5,145 nt of DNA from Clostridia bacterium (GTDB lineage Bacteria; Bacillota; Clostridia; Christensenellales; DTU072). Position numbers and translations under genes: made by a program. The notes below the pieces were generated by a model. It was not told the origin of the DNA and did not search any database. It saw nothing but the letters and a program-made list of their open reading frames with translations. The stretch spans positions 28,527-33,671 of the forward strand of contig JAQVQU010000003.1 of assembly GCA_028701415.1 (NCBI GenBank), read 5' to 3'. Positions within the stretch are counted from its first letter, which is position 1, and every line of letters starts with the position of its first letter. Of the stretch, positions 1-5,145 are shown in pieces.

Positions 1-979
1 GTAAAGTATTAACAAATGAGTTGGTGAGTGCTTCGGGTTTTCCGGTCATAAGATAATTACTTATATAAAGCCCAGCGGTGATAGGAATAGCTCTTGCAAA
101 AGCAGCAGCATTGGCAAGGACTGTAACTAGTAGGGGTTTATTTTTAAACATTTCTTGGAAACACTTAACAAAAGATGGGGCAGGTATATCATTTTTTACT
201 CTCTCTGTACTGCCAAAAAAAGCCAGGGAGAAGAAAATAGACCCAATTATTGCAGTAAAAATACCCATAGCAAAATAGGACTCAGGTTGCTTTTCTCCCA
301 AGAAGGACTCGAACAATGGTAAGAGAAGCATCGGTAGCGCTCCTCCAATTGAGTGGAATAGTCTAGAAAAGGTAATAAAACCTACGCGTTCTTTTGGATT
401 GGGCGTCATGGCCGAGGCTAAGCCCCAAAATGGGACATCTCCAATTGTATATATTAATCCCCAAAGCACATAAATAATGGAATAATAAGCCACTCTGGTC
501 CCAAGAGGAATATAAGTAGGTACCATGTATAGGAGAATAGTTAAAATTAGTAAAGGTAGTGGAGCAAAAGCAAGATAGGGTCTAAGCTTCCCAATTTTCG
601 ACTTAGTTTTATCTACTAAAGTACCCATCAGTGGATCATTAAAAGCATCAAACAATCTAGCCCCTAGCATCAATGCAGATGTTGCTACTAGACCTATTCT
701 AGCAATGTCTGTTAAGAAAAAAAGTATATAAGTATTTACTACTCCGATAATCAGGTTTTGCCCGAAACCCCCAGCTGCAAAGCCGAATTTATTAAATCTC
801 GTCAAATAATTCTTTTCAAGAATTTCTACTTCATCTGACAAGGGAATATTTTGAGAGATTTTTTCTGTTTCAATAGGGGATTTTTCAAGAGGTAGTTCTT
901 CCTCGGTTTCTATTTTTGTAAAATCATTTTTAAAAGGGTCTGATAGTGAATCATTCAAATTGTCGTTGTTATCGGTCAT
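1..979 (-). CDS. GPH-family (MelB-like) sugar:cation symporter, C-terminus cut by the window edge
   Basis: Inner-membrane secondary transporter of the glycoside-pentoside-hexuronide:cation symporter family (major facilitator superfamily). The 326 visible codons run open to the window edge. Residues 1-57 are an acidic, probably disordered cytoplasmic extension that MelB lacks. Helix I follows (GFAAGGFGQNLIIG, 66-79). The family signature RLFDAFNDPLMG (108-119) leads into the loop DKTKSKIGKLRPY (123-135). By my alignment D111 and D115 match MelB Asp55 and Asp59, the cation site. DVPFWG (181-186) matches the helix IV motif with MelB Asp124, and PNPKER (193-198) and FGSTER follow. MelB Asp19 is replaced by N75. 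The window therefore holds roughly helices I-VII; full length should be about 500-530 residues. The ATG at 979 is the only good start, though GGAGG (992-996) lies 12 nt upstream, which is long. The gene is divergent from the epimerase. The family is certain; the substrate is not readable. Confidence 0.93.
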   Translation of the reverse strand, partial: MTDNNDNLNDSLSDPFKNDFTKIETEEELPLEKSPIETEKISQNIPLSDEVEILEKNYLTRFNKFGFAAGGFGQNLIIGVVNTYILFFLTDIARIGLVATSALMLGARLFDAFNDPLMGTLVDKTKSKIGKLRPYLAFAPLPLLILTILLYMVPTYIPLGTRVAYYSIIYVLWGLIYTIGDVPFWGLASAMTPNPKERVGFITFSRLFHSIGGALPMLLLPLFESFLGEKQPESYFAMGIFTAIIGSIFFSLAFFGSTERVKNDIPAPSFVKCFQEMFKNKPLLVTVLANAAAFARAIPITAGLYISNYLMTGKPEALTNSFVNTL

Positions 980-999
980 CGGAAAATCCAGCCTCCAAA

Positions 1000-1018
1000 A
1001 GTATAAAGTCATTATACT
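1000..1018. promoter_or_regulatory. Palindromic candidate operator over the leftward promoter
   Basis: Perfect inverted repeat AGTATAA-AGTCA-TTATACT, with 7-bp arms and a 5-bp spacer. It covers the -10 box (1011-1016) and the expected start site (about 1004) of the leftward transporter promoter, a classic position for a repressor operator. The bound regulator is unknown and none is encoded in the window. Part of the symmetry comes from the TATAAT box itself, which lowers its weight. Confidence 0.45.
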
Positions 1019-1039
1019 ATATAGAGGGCATATTTACAA
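1011..1039 (-). promoter_or_regulatory. Leftward sigma-A type promoter for the GPH symporter
   Basis: Read on the minus strand, -35 TTGTAA (1039-1034, 4 of 6 consensus bases), a 17-bp spacer and a perfect -10 TATAAT (1016-1011). Transcription would start near 1004 and give a leader of about 25 nt that contains the GGAGG. The -35 box lies on the same bases as that of the rightward promoter. Confidence 0.6.
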
Positions 1040-1043
1040 TATG
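1029..1043. promoter_or_regulatory. Palindrome centred on the shared -35 region
   Basis: Perfect inverted repeat CATATT-TAC-AATATG, centred on position 1036. It encloses the -35 boxes of both divergent promoters (1033-1038 rightward, 1034-1039 leftward). A protein bound here would block or activate both directions at once. A third copy of the half-site AATATG lies at 1069-1074, overlapping the epimerase ribosome binding site. The regulator is unknown. Confidence 0.4.
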
Positions 1044-1061
1044 TGTTTTTCATGCTAAAAT
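1033..1061 (+). promoter_or_regulatory. Rightward sigma-A type promoter for the epimerase group
   Basis: -35 TTTACA (1033-1038, 5 of 6), a 17-bp spacer and -10 TAAAAT (1056-1061, 5 of 6), preceded by TGC, which makes an extended -10. Transcription would start near 1068 and leave a leader of about 15 nt carrying GAGG (1074-1077), 5 nt before the ATG at 1083. Confidence 0.55.
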
Positions 1062-1082
1062 TACCTTCAATATGAGGATATT

Positions 1083-2297
1083 ATGGATATTTTAAGATTG
1101 CATTTTTCAGTAAATAATTCTCTCTTTCGGGATATAATTCCATTTTGGATAAAAAATGGTTTAGATAAAAATAATGGGGGTATATTCACCTGTTTGGATA
1201 GAACAGGAGATATTTATTCCTATGATAAAAGTGTTTGGATGCAAGGCAGAACTGCATATATCTTTTATACATTATGTATTCAATATGGAACTGAGCCTTT
1301 GTGGAAGGAAATGGCAGATAGTTGTATTAGCTTTTTAGACAATCACTGTATAGATAGTTCTGATGGACGTATGTATTTTTCTGTAACTGCTGAAGGCAAA
1401 CCTTTAAGAAAAAGAAGATATATTTTTTCTGAATCATTCTATACTATTGCCCATGCTCGGAGACATGCTCTGACAGGGGATGAAGATTCTTTGGCAAAAG
1501 CAAGAAGCTATTATAACTTAATGCTTAATATCTATGATAATTCTGAGAATGATCCATATAAGATTACACCTAAGTTCATTTCCTCAACAAGAGAATCAAA
1601 AGCTTTAGCTTACCCTATGATTTTGCTTAATGTTACAGTTATTATGTCTGAATGTGATAAAGAAAATGAATCTCAATACAAGAATATAGCAAAGAGAATA
1701 ATTCAAGATATAAGGACTTTCAGACATGAGGAAACTGGTTTGATGTTGGAAAATATTTTATCTAAAGGAGAACGATTTTTTGAAAGCTCAGTAGGAAGAA
1801 TTGTTAACCCTGGACACAGTATGGAGCTTTCTTGGTTTTTGGCAGATTCAGCTGCTTGGATGGAAAATTCAGAACTTCTTCTTGAATCGGAAGATATTTT
1901 CTGGAAGGCATATTATTTTGGAAAAGATGAAAAATACGGGGGTATATTGTATTTTAAAGATCTTTTTTTAAAACCTGTTGAAGCTTATGAACATGATATG
2001 AAATTATGGTGGGTGCACACTGAGGCACTTACTGCGGCGATAAAATTTTATGATTACACAAAAAAAGATATATATTTAGAGTTGTTTGATGAACTTTATG
2101 ATTATTCTTTTAAACACTTTGCCGACACAGAATATGGGGAGTGGTTTGGCTATCTTAGAAGAGACGGATTGCCAACTGAACCTCCATGCAAAGGGCACAC
2201 CTATAAGGGTCCATTTCATGTAATTAGAATGCTTAGCGAAAGTGAAAGAGTTTTATCCAAACTTGTTAAAAAACCATTTGGTTGTGACAATTATTGA
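1083..2297 (+). CDS. N-acylglucosamine 2-epimerase (AGE) family protein
   Basis: Predicted cytoplasmic (alpha/alpha)6-barrel sugar epimerase of 404 residues, a normal length for the family. AGE enzymes interconvert N-acetylglucosamine and N-acetylmannosamine at C2. Visible hallmarks: GGIFTCLDRTG (32-42), WMQGR (52-56), FSESFYT (115-121), NPGHSMELSW (242-251), LWWVHTEAL (308-316), GEWFGYL (352-358) and KGPFHVIR (375-382). R56, H245, E314 and H379 line up with the Arg, His, Glu and His reported as essential in cyanobacterial AGE; the two histidines are the expected general acid/base pair. The WxQGR and FTCLDR forms resemble true AGE rather than cellobiose 2-epimerase. The ATG at 1083 follows GAGG at 5 nt. 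The gene is flanked by two GPH-family transporters, which suggests that it acts on an imported sugar. No sialic acid lyase or ManNAc kinase is present, so the exact substrate is unproven. Confidence 0.92.
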   Translation: MDILRLHFSVNNSLFRDIIPFWIKNGLDKNNGGIFTCLDRTGDIYSYDKSVWMQGRTAYIFYTLCIQYGTEPLWKEMADSCISFLDNHCIDSSDGRMYFSVTAEGKPLRKRRYIFSESFYTIAHARRHALTGDEDSLAKARSYYNLMLNIYDNSENDPYKITPKFISSTRESKALAYPMILLNVTVIMSECDKENESQYKNIAKRIIQDIRTFRHEETGLMLENILSKGERFFESSVGRIVNPGHSMELSWFLADSAAWMENSELLLESEDIFWKAYYFGKDEKYGGILYFKDLFLKPVEAYEHDMKLWWVHTEALTAAIKFYDYTKKDIYLELFDELYDYSFKHFADTEYGEWFGYLRRDGLPTEPPCKGHTYKGPFHVIRMLSESERVLSKLVKKPFGCDNY

Positions 2298-2392
2298 AGG
2301 ATAGACTTTAGAAATTTAAATTATGTTTGGAGATGAGTTTTGCTTTTTTAAACTGAGGGATAGAAATTTTAAATTTCAATTTTGCTTGCTAA
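2298..2392. repeat. AT-rich gap with imperfect GAAATTTAAATT-type repeats
   Basis: GAAATTTAAATT (2311-2322) recurs in altered form in the self-complementary GAAATTTTAAATTTC (2363-2377), and both copies are preceded by GGATAGA. The two blocks can also pair with each other across about 42 nt with one bulge. No GC-rich stem with a T-run is present, so this does not look like an intrinsic terminator. Read-through from the epimerase into the next gene is likely. Confidence 0.3.
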
Positions 2393-2420
2393 TTGACTTT
2401 TTCGTTCGAATCCTTAAGAT
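2393..2420 (+). promoter_or_regulatory. Possible internal promoter ahead of the second transporter
   Basis: TTGACT (2393-2398, 5 of 6) and TAAGAT (2415-2420, 4 of 6) are separated by 16 bp. Transcription would start near 2427, giving a leader of about 20 nt that begins just before the start-codon hairpin. The -10 box is weak, so this may only supplement read-through from the epimerase gene. Confidence 0.35.
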
Positions 2421-2430
2421 TAATTAGTTA

Positions 2431-2449
2431 CATAAAGGAGGCCTTTATG
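2431..2449 (+). promoter_or_regulatory. Inverted repeat enclosing the Shine-Dalgarno and start codon of the second transporter
   Basis: CATAAAGG-AGG-CCTTTATG is a perfect repeat with 8-bp arms and a 3-nt loop. The AAAGGAGG ribosome binding site (2434-2441) occupies the left arm and loop, and the ATG (2447-2449) ends the right arm. In the mRNA, folding would hide the start codon and part of the ribosome binding site. A rough hand sum of stacking energies gives a stem of moderate stability, so it could open with ribosome binding, temperature or a trans factor. A DNA operator is the other reading. Confidence 0.5.
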
Positions 2450-4129
2450 CTTGATAATGGTATCCCAACATCAATAAAAAGAACCCCTTTTCTTAAAATA
2501 TTATATTTATTCAAATTTATAAGAAAATACTGGCAAAAACCCCCCAAAGGAAGATTTCTATCCTTTAAAGAGTTTTTTTTATATTGCTTGGGAGGAATGG
2601 GTGTAAGTGGAGGAACGGTTCTCCCAACTTACATTGCGCTAACTGCCGGATTATATATAGCAGCAGCGTTAAAGATTAGTGTCAATGACATTGTTCTAAG
2701 TGGGGTTATTTCTAGTATAGTTGTAGTTCTAAGAGCACCCCTAGTAAGCATGATAATAGACAATACCAAATCCAAAATGGGTAAGTTTCGTCCATGGATT
2801 GTTAGGTTACCAATACCCATTCTACTTTTATTTGCTGGGACGATATTTATACCTTCTGCCTTACAATCAAATTACAATTGGATGTTCATTACCTATGTAA
2901 TATTTTTCAACACTCTTCAGTTTTTAATAAACCTATATTCCCTTTCCTTTAATACTTTAGTCCAAGTGATTTCACCTAGCCCAAATGAAAGAACTCAACT
3001 AATGTCTGTTGGATCTATAATTTATTCATTAGGCCCCTCCTTAATACATATGCTTTTTCCTTTACTTGCAAACTATCTGTTTTCTCAAAAGGATAATTCA
3101 GGTGAAATTATAATTATGGGAATTAATACTATGGAAGCATTCAAATGGATAATTCCTATTTTTGCTTTATTGTGCTTTTCTATTGGATTAATCACAGCGT
3201 TTGGAACGAAAGAAAGAATAATCTTACATGAAAAGTCACAAATGAAGGTAAAATTTATTGATGGAATAAGACATATTGCAATTAACAAGTATTTCTGGAT
3301 ATCCATAATTTCTGGATTTCTGGGGATTTTTAGGCTTATTGGGACTACATATACTGCGTGGTTAGCAACTTACTATATTAAGACAGAATGGAGCCAAGCT
3401 ATACTAATTACACTTATTGGAACTGCTAACGTTCCCGGGATGATTCTTGCTCCCATTCTTATTAAGAAATATGGTAAAAAGTTATTATCGATTTTAAGCG
3501 GAGTATTTTGCGCTTTAATGACTATACCTATAGTAATTTGGCCGTCAGAACCATATATAGTCTATTTAATGTCTCTTTTGATAACTCTTGCAAATGGAAT
3601 AAATGTTGTAATCAGTCCAGCGTTATCTGCACAAATCAACGATTTTCAACAATATAAGACTGGAGATAGACTAGAGGGATTTATATCTCAGTTTTCAAGC
3701 ATGATTTTAACTGGGGTTGGGATAGCACTTGCATATGTCACGCCATTTATTTACAAAACATTTGGATACATAAATGATAATTCTGTTTTATATGATACTA
3801 TAAATGTAACATCTCCTATAATCCGATGGACAAGCATTTTAGGTGTTGTAAGCTCATTGCTATTTGCGATACCATTCTTCTTTTGGGATTTGTCAGAGAA
3901 ACGACATGAGTCTATAATGGAAATACTGGCGATAAGGGCTCACTTAAAAGATGGGAAAATTTCGCTGGAGGAGGCAAACATTATGGAAGAAAGGGTTGAA
4001 GGGGGAGAGATAGGCACAGCTTCCTCTTTAGTTGAAGATATCTTTGAAGAAGATTTATCTGAGAAGAGCTTAACCTTCGAAGAATTTCTTGAAAATGAAC
4101 TACGAAATAAAGTGGGAAAGAAAGGGTGA
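2447..4129 (+). CDS. Divergent GPH/MFS-family transporter with degenerate cation site and acidic C-terminal tail
   Basis: Integral membrane protein of 560 residues. A basic N-terminus (about 1-40) is followed by hydrophobic helices to about residue 480, then a charged cytoplasmic tail of about 80 residues. Family marks kept: IDNTKSKMGKFRPW (104-117), PSPNER (177-182), FGTKER (252-257) and DFQQYKTGDRLEG (399-411). Family marks lost: the R..DA..DP..G cation motif reads as SSIVVVLRAPLVSM, so the paired Asp residues become V93 and A97, and the helix IV Asp-x-Pro-Phe-Trp is replaced by SLSFN (165-169). It may therefore not couple to a cation as MelB does. The start is the ATG at 2447, with AAAGGAGG 5 nt upstream; an in-frame TTG at 2393 has no such site and would add 18 residues. 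It lies 149 bp after the epimerase and is probably cotranscribed. The fold family is sure, the substrate unknown. Confidence 0.88.
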   Translation: MLDNGIPTSIKRTPFLKILYLFKFIRKYWQKPPKGRFLSFKEFFLYCLGGMGVSGGTVLPTYIALTAGLYIAAALKISVNDIVLSGVISSIVVVLRAPLVSMIIDNTKSKMGKFRPWIVRLPIPILLLFAGTIFIPSALQSNYNWMFITYVIFFNTLQFLINLYSLSFNTLVQVISPSPNERTQLMSVGSIIYSLGPSLIHMLFPLLANYLFSQKDNSGEIIIMGINTMEAFKWIIPIFALLCFSIGLITAFGTKERIILHEKSQMKVKFIDGIRHIAINKYFWISIISGFLGIFRLIGTTYTAWLATYYIKTEWSQAILITLIGTANVPGMILAPILIKKYGKKLLSILSGVFCALMTIPIVIWPSEPYIVYLMSLLITLANGINVVISPALSAQINDFQQYKTGDRLEGFISQFSSMILTGVGIALAYVTPFIYKTFGYINDNSVLYDTINVTSPIIRWTSILGVVSSLLFAIPFFFWDLSEKRHESIMEILAIRAHLKDGKISLEEANIMEERVEGGEIGTASSLVEDIFEEDLSEKSLTFEEFLENELRNKVGKKG

Positions 4130-4197
4130 TTTTCTATCTATAAGTATGTAATTAGGCTAACAAATAGTGATTTATAAAGTTTTTTGGAGGATTTGAC

Positions 4198-4611
4198 ATG
4201 AGATATAAAAGAGTTGGAGATATTATTGCGGTTGCACTTACTTCCGAGGATGAGGTAATTGAGAGTTTGAAAAGAGTTTGTATTGCTGAGAAAGTAGAGA
4301 GTGGAATAATTTCGGGAATTGGTGCCACTAACTTTGCAGAAATTGGACTTTTAAATGGTGATAAAAGAACCTATACAAAAAGGATTGTTTCTGAGGATAT
4401 CGAGATTTCTAACTTGACTGGGAATATCACAAAGAAAGAGGGAGAAATTTATGTTCATTTGCATGGGACGCTGACTGGTGTAGACAAAGCATTTGGAGGG
4501 CATATATTTTCCTGTCGCATAAGTGCTGTTGCAGATATCTTTATTACTGTTATTCATGTGAATATTTCGAGGGAAATCAGAGAGGATGGAACAGTTCCAA
4601 TGATCTTTTAA
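4198..4611 (+). CDS. PPC/DUF296 domain protein
   Basis: Small cytoplasmic protein of 137 residues made of one PPC (plants and prokaryotes conserved, DUF296) domain, the usual length of bacterial single-domain members. The diagnostic parts are SGIISGIGATNFAEIG (35-50), GEIYVHLHGTLTG (82-94) and FGGHIFSCRI (99-108). H87, H89 and H102 form the histidine triad thought to bind a metal in bacterial PPC structures. In plants the domain follows an AT-hook and works in DNA-binding AHL proteins; there is no AT-hook here, and the bacterial role is not established. The ATG has GGAGGA (4186-4191) at good spacing. It lies 68 bp after the second transporter with no clear promoter or terminator between, so it is likely the last gene of the epimerase operon. 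A role in sensing or handling the imported sugar is only inference. Confidence 0.88.
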   Translation: MRYKRVGDIIAVALTSEDEVIESLKRVCIAEKVESGIISGIGATNFAEIGLLNGDKRTYTKRIVSEDIEISNLTGNITKKEGEIYVHLHGTLTGVDKAFGGHIFSCRISAVADIFITVIHVNISREIREDGTVPMIF

Positions 4612-4648
4612 GACTTTTATGAATAAAACTTGATTAAAAGAATCATTG
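4598..4648. terminator. Long hairpin between convergent genes, possible bidirectional terminator
   Basis: The arms 4598-4611 (CAATGATCTTTTAA) and 4634-4648 (TTAAAAGAATCATTG) pair over 14 bp with a single bulged A and a 22-nt loop. The left arm covers the stop codon of the PPC gene. The stem is AT-rich and the nearest plus-strand T-run (4666-4671) comes well after it, so it is not a textbook intrinsic terminator. Its place between converging genes favours transcript ending or 3'-end protection. Confidence 0.35.
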
Positions 4649-4669
4649 CACGAAAAGAGTCATATATTT

Positions 4670-5083
4670 TTAGGGCAGATATTTTTTTGCAATTAGGGCT
4701 GCTGTTTCTACTATTTTTTCGCAGACTCCCTCTTTCCTATGGGCTTCAGTGATTTCTTCTAGATCTTTATTCCTAATTAATTCACAGCAATTGATCCCTC
4801 CACATGAAGATTTAAAATCATCCATTGCTTTTTGGACAAGGTCAGACATTGCTTTTTTTGAAATGCTAGGATGAGAAAGACCAATAACCATCAACATTCC
4901 TGTAATAGCCCCACAAAGTTCATTCCCATATTTATCTATTCCATGAGCAAAAGGCATTGATATAGCTGCGGCACGTTTTTTGTTAAACCATAGGTTCTCA
5001 GCAAATGCCATTAGCACTGCCTGGCAGCAGTTGTATCCTTGATTAAAAAGGCGTATCGCAACTAACTCTTCATTTTGACGCAT
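4670..5083 (-). CDS. C_GCAxxG_C_C family putative redox protein
   Basis: A protein of 137 residues, matching the usual length of about 140 for this putative redox-active family. Landmarks: LFNQGYNCCQAV (12-23), FAHGIDKYGNELCGAITG (45-62, with the CGAxxG motif), GGINCCELI (95-103) and C121 in a C-terminal helix. C19, C57, C99 and C121 fit the four conserved cysteines; C20, C94 and C100 are extra and create two vicinal Cys pairs. No signal peptide or membrane segment is evident, so it is probably cytoplasmic. The family often lies near transporter or oxidoreductase genes; its reaction is not known. The ATG at 5083 gives the family's normal N-terminus but has no Shine-Dalgarno (CCTCC lies just upstream instead), which suggests translational coupling to an overlapping upstream gene. 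The frame stays open upstream to the window edge, so a longer or fused form cannot be ruled out. Confidence 0.85.
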   Translation of the reverse strand: MRQNEELVAIRLFNQGYNCCQAVLMAFAENLWFNKKRAAAISMPFAHGIDKYGNELCGAITGMLMVIGLSHPSISKKAMSDLVQKAMDDFKSSCGGINCCELIRNKDLEEITEAHRKEGVCEKIVETAALIAKKYLP

Positions 5084-5145
5084 TTTTGCGGAGGATATTT
5101 TTTTTGTTCCTCTTCTAAACCATCTGGAGTAATCATAATCTGTAG
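5062..5145 (-). CDS. Possible 3' end of an upstream minus-strand gene, unidentified
   Basis: Reading leftward from the window edge, one frame gives 27 codons (including ITPDGLEEEQKKYPPQ) and then a TAG at 5064-5062. The Glu/Lys-rich, Pro-containing composition looks like a genuine protein C-terminus. If real, it overlaps the start of the C_GCAxxG_C_C gene by 22 nt, which would explain why that gene lacks a ribosome binding site. It is too short to assign a family. The competing reading is that the redox gene's own frame, also open here (with YDYSRWFRRGTKK), continues upstream. Confidence 0.35.
   Translation of the reverse strand, partial: LQIMITPDGLEEEQKKYPPQKCVKMKS

Noticed and set aside
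78..278. Open plus-strand frame of 66 codons
   Set aside because: It lies antisense to the well-supported GPH symporter, has no ribosome binding site and resembles no protein family.
980..1082. Catabolite-repression (cre) site in the divergent promoter region
   Set aside because: No sequence fitting the TGnAAnCGnTnnCA pattern was found there.
1083..2297. Cellobiose 2-epimerase
   Set aside because: The WxQGR and GGIFTCLDR motifs match the N-acylglucosamine 2-epimerase branch better than the cellobiose 2-epimerase branch.
2393..2446. TTG start giving an 18-residue longer second transporter
   Set aside because: There is no ribosome binding site before the TTG, and these bases better fit a -35 box; the ATG at 2447 has a strong AAAGGAGG at ideal distance.
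2629..2820. Open minus-strand frame of 63 codons
   Set aside because: Antisense shadow of the membrane helices of the second transporter.
3085..3306. Open minus-strand frame of 73 codons
   Set aside because: Antisense shadow of the second transporter, with no start signals.
4351..4557. Open minus-strand frame of 68 codons
   Set aside because: Lies wholly inside the PPC gene on the opposite strand; the PPC reading is backed by clear domain motifs.
1..4611. A standard sialic acid catabolism cluster
   Set aside because: Only the epimerase is typical; no lyase, ManNAc kinase, GlcNAc-6-P deacetylase or sialidase is visible.

Overview
This AT-rich window carries six protein-coding genes or gene fragments, and nothing in it looks like an RNA gene, insertion sequence or CRISPR array. 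The strong GGAGG-type ribosome binding sites, A/T-rich codon choice (AGA, ATA, TTA are common) and the gene families point to a low-GC Gram-positive anaerobe, most likely of the Clostridia. This assignment is inferred from style and gene content, not from a marker gene.

Layout. Positions 1-979 (minus strand) hold the first 326 codons of a GPH-family (MelB-like) sugar:cation symporter, cut by the window edge. A 103-bp divergent control region (980-1082) separates it from a plus-strand group: an N-acylglucosamine 2-epimerase (AGE) family enzyme (1083-2297), a second and very divergent GPH-family transporter (2447-4129) and a small PPC/DUF296 domain protein (4198-4611). A minus-strand gene of the C_GCAxxG_C_C putative redox family (4670-5083) converges on this group. 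Its start appears to overlap the 3' end of another minus-strand gene that enters from the right edge.

How the parts may work together. The epimerase between two sugar-transporter-family genes suggests uptake of a sugar, probably an N-acetylhexosamine, followed by C2 epimerisation. No other amino-sugar catabolic gene (lyase, kinase, deacetylase) is visible, so the substrate is open. The first transporter keeps the paired aspartates that bind the coupling cation in MelB and the Asp-x-Pro-Phe-Trp motif of helix IV. The second has lost all of these and has an acidic C-terminal tail, so it may be an uncoupled carrier, a transporter of something else, or a sensor.

The most unusual signals are regulatory. 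The divergent promoters have superimposed -35 boxes inside a palindrome centred on position 1036. A second palindrome (1000-1018) covers the -10 box and start site of the leftward promoter. The second transporter's Shine-Dalgarno and ATG both lie inside a perfect 8-bp inverted repeat with a 3-nt loop (2431-2449), which could gate its translation.
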